Assembly: GCF_000026365.1 (NCBI RefSeq)
Contig: NC_012990.1
Span: 186,001 to 250,000 of the forward strand
DNA: 64,000 nt
Direction: 5' to 3'
DNA from: Zygosaccharomyces rouxii
Lineage: Eukaryota > Ascomycota > Saccharomycetes > Saccharomycetales > Saccharomycetaceae
A program made the translations under genes and the position numbers. Of this stretch, positions 27,322-39,036 are shown piece by piece (position 1 is the stretch's first letter; each line of letters starts with the position of its first letter). The notes below the pieces were generated by a model. That model did no database searches, was not told the DNA's origin, and was given only the letters and a program-made list of their open reading frames with translations.

Positions 27322-29982
27322 ATGTCAGTTAGCATACAAGTACCACCTCTTCCGTTCAAAGTTAAGGCGAGATATGGTTGGTCAGGACAAACTAAAGGTG
27401 ATTTGGGGTTTCTTGAAGGTGATGTGATGGAGGTGACAAGAATCACTGGTGATTGGTTTTATGGTCGTCTACTTAGAAATAAGAAATGCTCTGGTTATTT
27501 CCCCAATAACTTCGTGAATATTCTCCAGGAGCGTTTAAATAGGAATCAAGAAGCTAAAAAGAAGGAAGTCATGTCACAACCACCACCACCACCACCACAA
27601 GAAAGTAGTAGGAAAGTTGGAATTCCACCAATCCCAGCAAGAAGTACAGAAGAAGGGTCGCCGAGATCTTCACGGTCTTCGAGATCTTCAAAATCGTCAG
27701 ATGGGTCCCTGAGAGCTATAGCAAAGAGACAACAACAACAACAAGAAGCTGCCAACGTGAGACATTTAAGGTCAAGAGGTTATCATGCGTATTCATCGCC
27801 AACTCTTCCAACGGTATCACCTAGTGGACATGAGGCACTGTCTGCAAAGATGTATAGAATCCCAGAATCTACATCGAGGCGATATGAAGGGGAATCAGAT
27901 TTCTTACCAGAACTTCCACCAATTCCAATTTCGCCACGAACTGATCTTCATCGCCGTCCGAAACTGCCGCCAAGCTTAAAATCTAAATCGGCGGCAGATT
28001 TATATGCAGTTGGAACCTCAAAAGATTCATTTGACTATTTTCAAGAGCATAAAAATTTCTACGATGGATATCATCCATCGAGTTCATCCTCGTTTACCAA
28101 TGACACAACTTCAATGGATCTTTTCTCGGATGCTCAATACTTGGAAAATTCGGCTCTGAGTAGTGAAAATAGTTATGCCATTATGAGTGATTTCAGTGCT
28201 ACTAGTGCTGGTAGTTTTGCTAGACATAAATTTGCTCAATCCTTTGAAGACTCTCTAGAAAGATCTCAAAATGCTACTGGTAGCGGTTCTCTAAATGATT
28301 CCGGTAACGGCAAGATGGGAGGTGTGCTTCGAAGAATGGTTAAAAAGGGTAGTGGTTCACCAGTAAGTGATGTTCCAGGAAGTCCGGTTTCAGGTGAATA
28401 TCCAAAACTGCCAGATCTCAAGTCATTAGTAGTCAATTCAACGAGATCAGATGCTCGTGATTGGCTCACCGTTAAGACTCATCTGAACAGATCAAGGTCC
28501 CTAACCAAACATGAAAAGCATCCAAGGTACATGCGAGCCCTTGAAATGCATAGAGATTTGGTATTACATCCGCAAGATGCAATTTACAATGGCTTAAATA
28601 CGAATGAAGTTAAGGCACATGGTCAACCGGGGATTGTAGATATCGAATTAGCTGGCCTCAATTTGGAATATATCGATAATATGACAAGGAAAAGATGCAT
28701 AAAGGATGGATCAATGAGGCTGGACGATTGGGCGCAGACTACTTTTTCTGCTAGGTATGCCACTCCAGTGGAAAAATTAAGAGGCATATACGTTTTCTGT
28801 ACAGAGATGTTTGGATTAGTCGACGATAACGGTTGTACTGATTTTTCGAGGCAACCATCTCATTTAGATCGAATTCTTTATCAAAAGCATTGTACGCCTT
28901 ACCAATTGACATGTCTCTTCAAAAGGTTATGCAACTCTCTAGGGATTACGTGTGAGGTTGTCATTGGATTTTTAAAGACACCCATTTCCAAAACACATGA
29001 ATTTAAATACAATCACTGCTGGTTGAGAGTGTTAGCAAACAAGGAATGGAGGTTTATCGATGTCATTCTGGGGAACGTTTCAAACCCAGTGCATGAATTT
29101 GTTAATAACAAAAGAATAACGAGGGCAGAGAATAGGTATTTCTTGGTGGAACCTCTAGAGTTCATCTATACACACGTTCCTGCCAAAGAATCGGAACAAC
29201 ATATTGTTCCCAGCATTGATCAATTATCGGCACTATATCTGCCCTTAGTCTTCCCATCTTTCTTTAGAAATGGGTTGAAGCTTTACAAATTTAGTACCGC
29301 ATTAGCATATTTGGAGGATTCGGAGATTTATGAATGTTCTATTGAAATCCCTAGTGACATTGAAGTATTTGCATCAGTGGTTATCCCCGCAGAAAATTCG
29401 AAACTTGCTAAGGCATCTAGAAAGATGGATTTGGCATTGACTCAAGTGAAAAGACATAGAGTGGATAGTTCACGCAGAATAGCCGTCGTAAAGGCCATCT
29501 TACCGCCGGGCGTGAAGGAAGGTGCCTTGTACATCCATTCTGGGTTAAGAGGATCTCAAACAACCTTAGCCAATGTCCATCCATTGTCCATGATGGTGTC
29601 ACTACAACATGAAGGTGAAGAGATGAAATATGAATTCGTAGTTCGTAGACCTTCCGAAAATGTACAAAAAGTGGAAATGTACGTTGTGGAACCTCAGAAC
29701 AAGTATTTGTTTGTCAATAACGAATACAGCTTTGAAATAATTCAACAGCCTTTTGATGGGATATTATACAACCCTTCTGGTATCAACAAGAATTGTAAGC
29801 AACCGTTGGCTCTAAAATCACCCTCTGGTAAAATTTACGAATTAAAGAAGAATGATCCTCACTTTGCATTTGGAACTTGGAAATTCAACGTCGTTCTTAA
29901 GGAAACAGGTGTTTGGACAGGTTTAGTTCTAGCTGATTCTGGTATGGGCTGGTGCAGTTTCGCTGAATGGCTCTGTATTTAA
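27322..29982 (+). CDS. CYK3: Cytokinesis protein Cyk3: SH3 plus transglutaminase-like domain
   Basis: Cyk3 acts at the bud neck, promoting primary septum formation during cytokinesis. The 886-residue product (885 in S. cerevisiae) opens with an SH3 domain at about 10-69 (FKVKARYGWSGQTKGDLGFL, then GYFPNNFVNIL), then a Ser/Pro-rich linker with a PPPPPPQ run, then a transglutaminase-like domain at about 480-620. There His565 (NHCWLRV) and Asp580 (WRFIDVILG) are visible. The usual catalytic Cys position is hard to assign and appears replaced, consistent with the view that Cyk3 is not an active transglutaminase. The frame opens with TTG three codons earlier; ATG at 27322 is used. Confidence 0.93.
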   Translation: MSVSIQVPPLPFKVKARYGWSGQTKGDLGFLEGDVMEVTRITGDWFYGRLLRNKKCSGYFPNNFVNILQERLNRNQEAKKKEVMSQPPPPPPQESSRKVGIPPIPARSTEEGSPRSSRSSRSSKSSDGSLRAIAKRQQQQQEAANVRHLRSRGYHAYSSPTLPTVSPSGHEALSAKMYRIPESTSRRYEGESDFLPELPPIPISPRTDLHRRPKLPPSLKSKSAADLYAVGTSKDSFDYFQEHKNFYDGYHPSSSSSFTNDTTSMDLFSDAQYLENSALSSENSYAIMSDFSATSAGSFARHKFAQSFEDSLERSQNATGSGSLNDSGNGKMGGVLRRMVKKGSGSPVSDVPGSPVSGEYPKLPDLKSLVVNSTRSDARDWLTVKTHLNRSRSLTKHEKHPRYMRALEMHRDLVLHPQDAIYNGLNTNEVKAHGQPGIVDIELAGLNLEYIDNMTRKRCIKDGSMRLDDWAQTTFSARYATPVEKLRGIYVFCTEMFGLVDDNGCTDFSRQPSHLDRILYQKHCTPYQLTCLFKRLCNSLGITCEVVIGFLKTPISKTHEFKYNHCWLRVLANKEWRFIDVILGNVSNPVHEFVNNKRITRAENRYFLVEPLEFIYTHVPAKESEQHIVPSIDQLSALYLPLVFPSFFRNGLKLYKFSTALAYLEDSEIYECSIEIPSDIEVFASVVIPAENSKLAKASRKMDLALTQVKRHRVDSSRRIAVVKAILPPGVKEGALYIHSGLRGSQTTLANVHPLSMMVSLQHEGEEMKYEFVVRRPSENVQKVEMYVVEPQNKYLFVNNEYSFEIIQQPFDGILYNPSGINKNCKQPLALKSPSGKIYELKKNDPHFAFGTWKFNVVLKETGVWTGLVLADSGMGWCSFAEWLCI

Positions 29983-30305
29983 CCGTCTAATATGAACCAG
30001 AACAATAATCATAATAACAATTATTAAAAAAAAAAAAACGCATTTACATAATCAAGGCATCGTAATTAATTAATTATTCTGTATTTTAAAAATCTAATAG
30101 ATGGAGTAGTATGAATTGTAGACTATAGAATATAGTTCATGTTATTCCGAAGCTCATCGGTATACTAGTACTTTTGTACGAACACTTTTTTGGTGAAGAA
30201 AATAAGATGGGAAGAAAAAAATGGTTAAGTTTACTACGATATATTGACTAGCTAACCTGTTGAGTTGACCTTCATCAGATCCATTGAAGTTTGATCTTAG
30301 GCGCG
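29983..30305. other. CYK3-NUP84 intergenic region
   Basis: This 323-bp stretch is the CYK3 terminator region and NUP84 promoter. It begins with an AAT/ATT-rich run and an A12 tract (about 30027-30038). No ORF or RNA gene is seen. Confidence 0.45.
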
Positions 30306-32489
30306 ATGGGTATGGAAGTTGATGAAGATGACTTGAGAGAGTGCTATATCAAATTTGGTGAGGCTCTCAAGGATTTTAAGAGCGTAGAACTCAGTTCAAC
30401 GAATCCACCAGACCCTTTCAATATACTGAGAGATTTTAGATCCATCGCTGGAAGTGCTGCCTTAAAATCATTGGAAAAGAAAGATTCGAATAAAGAAGGC
30501 TCTGATTGGGAATTAGAGGCAAAATTATGGCATTTATTGGAGTTATTGGGATCTTACAGAACCTCAGATATAAATCCAGATGAAATGACGACGTATTCCT
30601 ACAATTCTAATGCAGTATTTGAGAAGAAACTTTTACAAGAAGATAGAAATTTGTACCAAATATGGATAATCATAGTTTGGATCCAAAATAATATGAACCC
30701 TCGACTGACCGAAAGTCTACCGACATCCAAATGGTCCAACAGTATCATATCCGGAGGATTGAAAAGCTGCGATTTAGACTTTCCTCTGCGTGATTTGGAA
30801 GCTGATATTAATGTGAAGGATAAGTTAGAGGACCATGCTTTTTATAAATACGTTTATCACTTGTTGTTGGCTGGTAAAGTCGATAGTGCCATCGAAGAAT
30901 GCAGACTCACGGAAAATCTGACATTGAGTATGATATTGTGTGGTATGCAAGAATATTTGGACCCCGTAAGGGATACACAGATTCAGAATGAATTTGAAAC
31001 ACAACAGGGAGTCAAAAAACATGCGCTTTGGAGACGTACAGTGTATAGTCTCTCGATGGACAGCAGGCTGGATCAATACGAAAGAGCCATTTACAGTTTT
31101 TTGGCGGGGACTATTCCTCAAGATGATGTTATAAATGATTCTAACTGGGATTCTGACCTTTTGTTGCATTTAAACCAAATCTTACAAATTGAAATTGAAA
31201 ATTACCTATTTGCGAAGGGCAAACTCACAACTGATGAATTAATCATTCCATTACCATCTAAACCACAGGGCTTACAAAACGTACTGGATCTAGTTTCTTC
31301 TAAACACGTAGAGGAAAGTGAACATCCCATTAGAATACTAATTGGTGCTGTCATACTCGACACCCTGTCACTGGTCTTACATTCTTCTGTGGAAATGCTC
31401 CTAGATTTTGTTAAAGGTGGTTCAACAGATAACTACTTGGCAGAGAAACCGTACCTTCTGAGGATAGTCACTCATATTAGCCTTTTCCTGAGCATCCTAG
31501 AGCCACAGGATGAAGTATCCTCCAACGATAGATCCAAATTGATCACGGCATACATTAGTGTGTTGAAATTCCATGGACTTTATGATATTATCCCCATCTA
31601 TGTTAAATTTTTGGATGAGCAAGCTGCTCTAGAAGCTTACTCCTTTATCCTATCGACTCTGGAGGACCACGAGGTCAGAAGAAAGCAGTTAGAGGTCGCT
31701 AATTTCCTACAGTTACCTACTCCTAACATACTAAGAAGAACGACTCAAAGGATATTTAATGAAACCGAAGGAGATTATACCCCACAGGGAGAAATCCTGG
31801 TTACTTTCGATGTAGAGGCCGTTGATAGACATTTAATCTCTGGTGTGGAATGGTTGCTCGAGGGAAAACTTTACGTCGAGGCTGTAGAATCAATAGTAGC
31901 ATTATCCAGAAGATTCTTAATCAATGGGCGCATCAAGGCTTTAGAATATTTCATGGATCGCAATCAATTGAATGATGTACTCAAAAGTTATGAATTTGCG
32001 AAGATTTCACAAAGGGATTCTGAACATGAGAAAGACTATGCCGTTGCAGAGATATTAGAATATCAATACTTGGTGGAAGGTCTGAAGAAATACCAAGAAT
32101 GGCAAAAGACTGTAAAACTAATGGATTTAGAATCAAATGTTCCAACAGTGATCGCCAAATTCCAGGAATTTTCCAAATTTACTTACAAGCTGATTAAAAA
32201 CTTTTTAGTGGATCTTTCAGAAGATGGGTCGAATCCTGACGGCGACGTATTCTATGAGATCAGATCTCTTTACACTCCATACTTGATCATAGAACTGCAC
32301 AAGGGTCTAGTAGAGGCATCCAAACTGCTAAAAATTTCAATGTTTATCAAGGAGGCACTTGAAATTACCAATTTGGTCGCTAATGAAACCGATAAAATTT
32401 ACCTACTATTCCAAACCAGTGGTAAGTTGGAAGAGTATCTGCAGCTAGTAGCGTACACTGCTATTCTTTCCGGTTCCGACTATAAATAA
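30306..32489 (+). CDS. NUP84: Nuclear pore Y-complex subunit Nup84
   Basis: Nup84 is a scaffold subunit of the Y-shaped outer ring of the nuclear pore, near Nup133, Nup145C and Sec13. The 727-residue product (726 in S. cerevisiae) is all-helical. Stretches such as PDPFNILRDFRS, WHLLELLGSYR, SGGLKSCDLDFPLR and QQGVKKHALWRRTVYSLS match the yeast protein closely. The frame opens with TTG five codons upstream; ATG at 30306 (MGMEVDEDDL) is the first start, with a second ATG two codons later possible. It follows CYK3, as YDL116W follows YDL117W. A CACGTG occurs 43 bp past its stop (32532-32537). Confidence 0.94.
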   Translation: MGMEVDEDDLRECYIKFGEALKDFKSVELSSTNPPDPFNILRDFRSIAGSAALKSLEKKDSNKEGSDWELEAKLWHLLELLGSYRTSDINPDEMTTYSYNSNAVFEKKLLQEDRNLYQIWIIIVWIQNNMNPRLTESLPTSKWSNSIISGGLKSCDLDFPLRDLEADINVKDKLEDHAFYKYVYHLLLAGKVDSAIEECRLTENLTLSMILCGMQEYLDPVRDTQIQNEFETQQGVKKHALWRRTVYSLSMDSRLDQYERAIYSFLAGTIPQDDVINDSNWDSDLLLHLNQILQIEIENYLFAKGKLTTDELIIPLPSKPQGLQNVLDLVSSKHVEESEHPIRILIGAVILDTLSLVLHSSVEMLLDFVKGGSTDNYLAEKPYLLRIVTHISLFLSILEPQDEVSSNDRSKLITAYISVLKFHGLYDIIPIYVKFLDEQAALEAYSFILSTLEDHEVRRKQLEVANFLQLPTPNILRRTTQRIFNETEGDYTPQGEILVTFDVEAVDRHLISGVEWLLEGKLYVEAVESIVALSRRFLINGRIKALEYFMDRNQLNDVLKSYEFAKISQRDSEHEKDYAVAEILEYQYLVEGLKKYQEWQKTVKLMDLESNVPTVIAKFQEFSKFTYKLIKNFLVDLSEDGSNPDGDVFYEIRSLYTPYLIIELHKGLVEASKLLKISMFIKEALEITNLVANETDKIYLLFQTSGKLEEYLQLVAYTAILSGSDYK

Positions 32490-32641
32490 TATCTATCTGT
32501 ACTAATGTTCTAATATATATGTTACCGTCATCACGTGATACTGCCGATCGACATGAAATTTTAAGAGATGAGCATCATCGAGGATCTAACCACATACATT
32601 GGAGAAGAGGTGGCTAACCGGTTAGAGCTTTTATTTAGTTG

Positions 32642-34858
32642 ATGAGAGGTCGTTGGGGACTTCTTAGGTTCACATGCGGGGGGTTACTGCGAAATTTCAG
32701 GAGAGAATACCACGGCAAAAGGAATTCCTTGAGGATTTTTGAAGATAATCGATGGTTGGTTCAAAAACCTAGTTTAACGAGCATACCACCTCAAGAGAGA
32801 TCCCAAGTGGATGCTATTGGATTCATGTTTGGTCGTAATGCTCCCGAGAATATCTACACATCTGATGAAAATTTCAAAGAGTTGTTGGATAAAAGTATGC
32901 ATCATGTATACAATCAAAAGTTAACAGCGTCTTTTGCAGGTCAAGAGAATTACAAGGACTATGCCTGGTTAAAGCTTCGAGATTATATTTATGGACAGTT
33001 GAAGGATGGGAGTTTACAAGAAAAAGTAAAACAATACAAACCTAGCTTGACTCAACTCATTAAGCCTTCATGCCCCGCACATGTGGTTCCCCAGTTGATT
33101 AAAGTAGATGACTACGATTCTAATACCTGGCAAACTATTTTGAAGAATAAAGTCGACTCGAAACTGAATAAATATGTGCACTTTCTGTCACAGACTTACG
33201 ATTACATTTACGAACAAGAGGTGCTGCCGCTCATGATGAAGACAAAGAAGACCGATGGGTCCGACGACGTGGATATTTCGAACCCTGTGGAATGGTTTGC
33301 CGAAGCTAGAAAGATGAAAAGGCATATCATCATGCACATTGGGCCAACAAATTCAGGTAAGACATATAGGGCCTTACAGCAATTGAAACACGCCAACCGT
33401 GGTTACTATGCTGGACCTCTAAGGCTCTTGGCAAGGGAGATTTATGATAGATTTCAGAAGGACGGAGTTCGTTGTAACCTTTTGACGGGTGAAGAAGTGA
33501 TTCATGATTTGGACAGTGCGGGAAACCCTGCAGGGTTGACCTCGGGTACGGTGGAGATGGTTCCCTTGACTCAAGATTTCGACGTCGTAGTGTTAGATGA
33601 GATCCAAATGATGGCAGATTTGGATAGAGGGTGGGCCTGGAGTAATGCTCTGTTAGGTGCCAAAGCTAGAGAAGTTCACGTTTGTGGGGAAAAGAGTACT
33701 CTGCCGCTCATAAAGAACATTATCAAGATGACTGGAGATAAGCTGACTGTTAACGAATATGAGAGATTGGGTAAGTTGAAAGTGGAAGATTGGGTTTTGC
33801 CCAAAGGTTACAAAAGTCTGCGCAAGGGTGATTGCGTTGTGGCATTTTCCAAGAAGCGGATCCTGGATTTGAAGCTTCGCATTGAAAAGGATACTAATTT
33901 GAAGGTTGCGGTCATTTATGGTTCCTTACCGCCCGAGACAAGAATCCAACAGGCACATCTTTTCAACTCCGGTGAGTACGACATCATGGTTGCCTCTGAT
34001 GCTATTGGTATGGGGCTCAATCTTTCAATCGATAGAGTTATTTTCACTACGGATGTCAAATTCAATGGTAAGGAATTGGTAGAACTGAGCAGCTCTAACA
34101 TCAAACAGATTGGTGGTAGAGCGGGCCGATTCAAAAGCGGTTCGCAAGGTCAAGATATTCCTCAAGGGTTCATTACTACGTTTGATCCCAGCGTTCTGTC
34201 CACTATCAGGAGGGGTATGGATGCCCCCATTGATTATTTACAGAGCGCTGTCATTTGGCCCACTGATGAAATATGCGGTAACATCATTACGAAATTCCCA
34301 CCGGGAACACCGCCTAGTGTTCTACTGAAGGCTATTGCGCTGAGACTGGAGAAGAGTTCACACAAGCTTTTCACCATGTCGGATCTCAAGAACAAACTGA
34401 ACGTACTAGCGATATTCGAACACATGGACGATATAGCTTTTTTCGATAAGCTGAGATTGAGCAATGCGCCTGTCAAGGATTTGCCGCTGGTGAGGAACGC
34501 GTTTGCTCAATTCTGCGATACCATTGCCAAGAGACAGACGAGAGGACTATTATCGTATCCGTTCCCATTTGAAGTGTTAGACTACAAATGCATAACTGAT
34601 GAAAAATTCGGCCTAGAGCTTTACGAGTCGCTATACAACATTATTATGCTGTACTTCTGGTTGGGAAATCGATACCCAAGTTATTTCATCGATTACGAGT
34701 CTGCTACTGATCTCAAGTATTTCTGTGAGCTAATCATATTTGAGAAACTCGACAGATTGAAAAAGAATCCCTACAACAAGGGAGCTCCCCAATCAGTAGG
34801 GTCCATCTACAAACAGAGAGCTCACTTTGTGAACCAGTACACAAGGAAAAGGAACTGA
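32642..34858 (+). CDS. SUV3: Mitochondrial RNA helicase Suv3 (degradosome)
   Basis: Suv3 is the ATP-dependent RNA helicase of the mitochondrial degradosome, working with the RNase Dss1 in RNA turnover. The 738-residue product (737 in S. cerevisiae) begins with an Arg-rich targeting sequence (MRGRWGLLRFTCGGLLRNFR). Walker A is GPTNSGKT with Lys240, motif II is DEIQMM with Asp319, and the C-terminal lobe has ASDAIGMGLNLSIDRVIFT and IGGRAGRF. The ORF extends one codon upstream to TTG; ATG at 32642 is the start. This gene opens the chromosome XVI block (YPL029W), so the junction with NUP84 is a rearrangement boundary relative to S. cerevisiae. Confidence 0.95.
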   Translation: MRGRWGLLRFTCGGLLRNFRREYHGKRNSLRIFEDNRWLVQKPSLTSIPPQERSQVDAIGFMFGRNAPENIYTSDENFKELLDKSMHHVYNQKLTASFAGQENYKDYAWLKLRDYIYGQLKDGSLQEKVKQYKPSLTQLIKPSCPAHVVPQLIKVDDYDSNTWQTILKNKVDSKLNKYVHFLSQTYDYIYEQEVLPLMMKTKKTDGSDDVDISNPVEWFAEARKMKRHIIMHIGPTNSGKTYRALQQLKHANRGYYAGPLRLLAREIYDRFQKDGVRCNLLTGEEVIHDLDSAGNPAGLTSGTVEMVPLTQDFDVVVLDEIQMMADLDRGWAWSNALLGAKAREVHVCGEKSTLPLIKNIIKMTGDKLTVNEYERLGKLKVEDWVLPKGYKSLRKGDCVVAFSKKRILDLKLRIEKDTNLKVAVIYGSLPPETRIQQAHLFNSGEYDIMVASDAIGMGLNLSIDRVIFTTDVKFNGKELVELSSSNIKQIGGRAGRFKSGSQGQDIPQGFITTFDPSVLSTIRRGMDAPIDYLQSAVIWPTDEICGNIITKFPPGTPPSVLLKAIALRLEKSSHKLFTMSDLKNKLNVLAIFEHMDDIAFFDKLRLSNAPVKDLPLVRNAFAQFCDTIAKRQTRGLLSYPFPFEVLDYKCITDEKFGLELYESLYNIIMLYFWLGNRYPSYFIDYESATDLKYFCELIIFEKLDRLKKNPYNKGAPQSVGSIYKQRAHFVNQYTRKRN

Positions 34859-35016
34859 TAAAACTTGTAAATATTAATGGTATATGTATATATATATATA
34901 TATATATACGCCTATAGTAAGATCTTCATAGGGCGCGACTCAGAAGGTAATTGCATCTCGTGGTACTTTTCAACATTTTTTTGACATGTCAAAATACCAC
35001 TACACGAAAAATCATA

Positions 35017-35024
35017 TATATAAA
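35017..35024 (+). promoter_or_regulatory. TATA box of ERG10 with nearby sterol-element-like site
   Basis: TATATAAA ends about 93 bp before the ERG10 start, within a TA-rich promoter that also has a (TA)n run at about 34887-34908. TATACGA at 35032-35038 is the reverse complement of TCGTATA, the Upc2/Ecm22 core, but it lies downstream of the TATA box, so its role is doubtful. Confidence 0.45.
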
Positions 35025-35059
35025 GATTCCTTATACGATGGCACTAGTTGGTAAAGTAA

Positions 35060-36313
<1,254 letters not shown>

Positions 36314-36494
36314 CTTAAGATGTAATTGGAAAGAATCAACTGCCTTGCTGTTTTTAGTATCGTGTATTTTATTTTGTCTTGTTCTGTCTGAGTCAACAAC
36401 TTTAGAAGGTACTACGTGTGCACATTGACTTAAACGACTAACGTACACTAAAATCTGGAGTAAAGTAGATCAATTGTGATTCAAGAATCGATCA

Positions 36495-37037
36495 ATGGCT
36501 AACAAGGTAATTGTTTTGGCGGGCACTGCAGGCACAGGCAAGTCAACTGTTGCAGACATTCTAATCAAGAATCACAGCGCCAGGTATCCAGATGTCAGAT
36601 TCATCGAGGGAGATACGCTGCATCCACCATCGAACGTGGAGAAAATGTCAGCAGGCATCCCCTTGGTTGATGAAGATCGTTGGGGCTGGTTAGAAAAGGT
36701 TGCCAATGTCTCCAGCGAGACCGCCAAGGAGCATGGATTGTGTATTGCTGCATGTTCGAGTCTCAAGAAGAAATACAGGGACTTCATGAGAGAAAAGAGA
36801 CCTGACACTATTTTTTACTTCGTTTTCCTGTATGGTACCAAGCAAGAAGTTTTGGGCAGGTTGGAGAGACGTTCCCAGCACTTTATGAAGGCTACTATGA
36901 TGGAATCTCAATTTAAAGATTTAGAATTACCTTTGGAGGGCGAGCCCCACTGTTGTATTGTTCACATCGATGGTAAGAGTTTCGAGCAGGTGGAGGAAGA
37001 TACCAAGGAAAAAGTCTCAAAAATGTTTGCAGAGTAA
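36495..37037 (+). CDS. Gluconokinase (YDR248C family)
   Basis: The product phosphorylates gluconate to 6-phosphogluconate, feeding the pentose phosphate pathway. The 180-residue protein (193 in S. cerevisiae YDR248C) is a P-loop kinase of the GntK family. Walker A is GTAGTGKST at 10-18, followed by the family stretches FIEGDTLHPPSNVEKMSAGI and PLVDEDRWGWL, then CSSLKKKYRDFMR. Start ATG at 36495. It converges with the SKS1/VHS1-type kinase gene, as YDR248C converges with VHS1. No targeting signal is visible. Confidence 0.92.
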   Translation: MANKVIVLAGTAGTGKSTVADILIKNHSARYPDVRFIEGDTLHPPSNVEKMSAGIPLVDEDRWGWLEKVANVSSETAKEHGLCIAACSSLKKKYRDFMREKRPDTIFYFVFLYGTKQEVLGRLERRSQHFMKATMMESQFKDLELPLEGEPHCCIVHIDGKSFEQVEEDTKEKVSKMFAE

Positions 37038-37225
37038 CTATAAGCAAGATTGTTTGTTTTTCCCTCTTTGTATCTCCAAGACATAATATAATGACATTAG
37101 CAAAATTAAAACTATTTACATATCATACTAATGAACTGATTTAACTACTATATAAGAAAAGTACAAATCGTAACACGTGAAATTTACAGGAGGAGGGGGT
37201 ACGTTGGAATCGTCATGACGCTTGA

Positions 37226-38473
37226 TCAGTTATAGCTAAAATTCGTTAGAGTCGACAGGTTATTCCCGGCCCATTGCATAAACAGACTGTTACCAAAACT
37301 CTTAGTCCACTCTTCGTCGGATTCACAGGGGATGCTTTCACTCAGACTCTCATCGTCTATTTCTATTTCTCTTTCCTCTTCCTTTTCTTCCTTCAGCATC
37401 TCCCTTAAACACATCCCTCTGTCGCCTGTGATAAAAGTATCGTAAAGGTGATCATCCAATTTTGGCACACTCTTCAATGGACCTTCATTAGTAAGGCTTG
37501 TCAAGTTAGCCACTTCATTCATTAAACTCTTGATATCAATCCTTGCGTATGGGTTTATCTGCAACACCTTTATTAATATTTCGTAAACTTCCTCTGAAAT
37601 TGGCAAAATTTGCTTCAATACGGATGGATTCTTGGCGTAATAGTTGAAAGTGGAATCCTCGGTCTGGTGAGCCTTTAACCATGGATTTCTAATGCAGCAC
37701 AAATTTATCAGTATAACTCCTAGGGACCATACATCACCTGTTGATGTAGGGAAGCTTGTTACAGTATCATTTTCTCCACTACAGTATAGGATCCTCTCTG
37801 GTGCCATATAGTAAGACGAACCGATGCAAACATTTGGAGCCAGATATTGGCATGTAGTCGATAGACCAAAGTCACACAAATGGACATTATTATTCGCATC
37901 CAGCAGCACGTTTTCAGGTTTGATATCGCAGTGGAAAACACCGTTATGGTGACAGTGCTCTAAGGCTGAGCATAATTGCAAGAAAACCTTTTTAATCAAG
38001 AGACCGTTGCTAGTAAAATGCTCTCTGTCGACGATCGCAGTGAACAGATCCAAGTGATAGTAGTCCATAACGATGAATGTTGCTAATGGGGACTCCAACA
38101 CCTGGTGAATGGTGCATACGTTTTCATGCGAGTGCACTTTCAAATGTAATGCGATTTCCTTGTAATGAGGAGCTCTAGCCAGTTCCGCATTGCTTAAGCT
38201 TTGAATGGAATCTAAATCCACTGTGGGCAAGAACAACTTGTTTTGGAATGACTTGAAAAAGTGGTACAACTGGGTCTGCAAAACGGTACTCTTCTTAATG
38301 TTATCATCAGTCTTGGGCTTACCGAAGTCGTTAAGAGAATTAGACTTCACTACCGCTTTAATGGCATATTCATTTTCTGTTATTATATCCAGCGCATGGA
38401 ATACCAGCCCGTACGCTCCTGAACCTATCTGTGAGGTTATCTGGAAATTGTTTATCTGACAGTTCGTTAGCAT
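37226..38473 (-). CDS. Serine/threonine protein kinase, SKS1/VHS1 type
   Basis: Sks1 and Vhs1 are paralogous yeast kinases involved in glucose-limitation response and cell-cycle progression; this single gene is the unduplicated counterpart of both (YPL026C and YDR247W). The 415-residue product carries a full kinase domain: glycine loop IGSGAYGLVFHA at 16-27, Lys39 in YAIKA, HCDIKPENVLLD with catalytic Asp183, DFGLS with Asp201, and SSYYMAPERI in the activation segment. The C-terminal tail is acidic and shorter than in Sks1. The frame extends to a GTG at 38515; ATG at 38473 (MLTNCQINNFQITSQIGSG) matches the yeast start. A long 962-bp upstream interval separates it from TRS23. Confidence 0.93.
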   Translation of the reverse strand: MLTNCQINNFQITSQIGSGAYGLVFHALDIITENEYAIKAVVKSNSLNDFGKPKTDDNIKKSTVLQTQLYHFFKSFQNKLFLPTVDLDSIQSLSNAELARAPHYKEIALHLKVHSHENVCTIHQVLESPLATFIVMDYYHLDLFTAIVDREHFTSNGLLIKKVFLQLCSALEHCHHNGVFHCDIKPENVLLDANNNVHLCDFGLSTTCQYLAPNVCIGSSYYMAPERILYCSGENDTVTSFPTSTGDVWSLGVILINLCCIRNPWLKAHQTEDSTFNYYAKNPSVLKQILPISEEVYEILIKVLQINPYARIDIKSLMNEVANLTSLTNEGPLKSVPKLDDHLYDTFITGDRGMCLREMLKEEKEEEREIEIDDESLSESIPCESDEEWTKSFGNSLFMQWAGNNLSTLTNFSYN

Positions 38474-38832
38474 TATGCCTGCTGAATCTAGCCGGCTAAA
38501 GGAAGAGAATCCCACATCATCTCCCCGTATTATTTTTTTCTGTACTCCACTTGCTTTATATTCTACGCTCCTTACTCATCAACCCACTTTTCTCACGCAA
38601 AACTTATGATTTCGCTTGGTGGTAACACCACGGGTGTACATCAGCCCAGTTAACTTTCAGAATGGTGTCAGGGTGACATAGGATGCGATGAACTAGTTGG
38701 GAAAGATCATTCCAGATTAATTCAATCATGCAAAAATTTCATTCATTTACTCATCATGCATACCAGTTTGGACTGTCGGTGGAATAACACCGGCGCGGTT
38801 TAAACAGTTCTCATTCCTTTTTTCTATAGTTC

Positions 38833-39036
38833 TTATGCAATGAAGGACATGAGTTTAATCGGCTTGTTGGCTTTTTCCTTCTTTTCTTTTTGGTTCTGGA
38901 GCTCCAGTCCCCGGAGTTTGATGCACTGATGCTGGTAGTGGGTAAATTCTCCTGTGGTGTGCAGGACAAAAAAGCGTTGCTCCGTGTAAACGACTAGTAG
39001 AAATGTGTCCGTTGGCTTGTAGATAAAAAGGAACAA
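38833..39036 (-). CDS. Candidate small gene upstream of the SKS1/VHS1 kinase (YDR246W-A position)
   Basis: A 67-codon minus-strand frame lies between TRS23 and the kinase gene and reads like a real protein: strand-like FLLVVYTEQRFFVLHTTGEF, then a Lys/Glu/Asn-rich helix and SFIA at the end. In S. cerevisiae a 66-residue small gene of unknown function, YDR246W-A, lies between TRS23 and VHS1 on the same strand; this is memory, and I cannot align the two. The frame has no ATG: it opens at TTG and is blocked upstream at 39045. An ATG at 39046 instead opens a different frame (63 residues, to 38855), with a good A-rich context. A one-base change in the T-run around 39025-39029 would connect that ATG to this frame. 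It may be a real gene, a relic, or carry a sequence error. Confidence 0.35.
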   Translation of the reverse strand: MFLFIYKPTDTFLLVVYTEQRFFVLHTTGEFTHYQHQCIKLRGLELQNQKEKKEKANKPIKLMSFIA

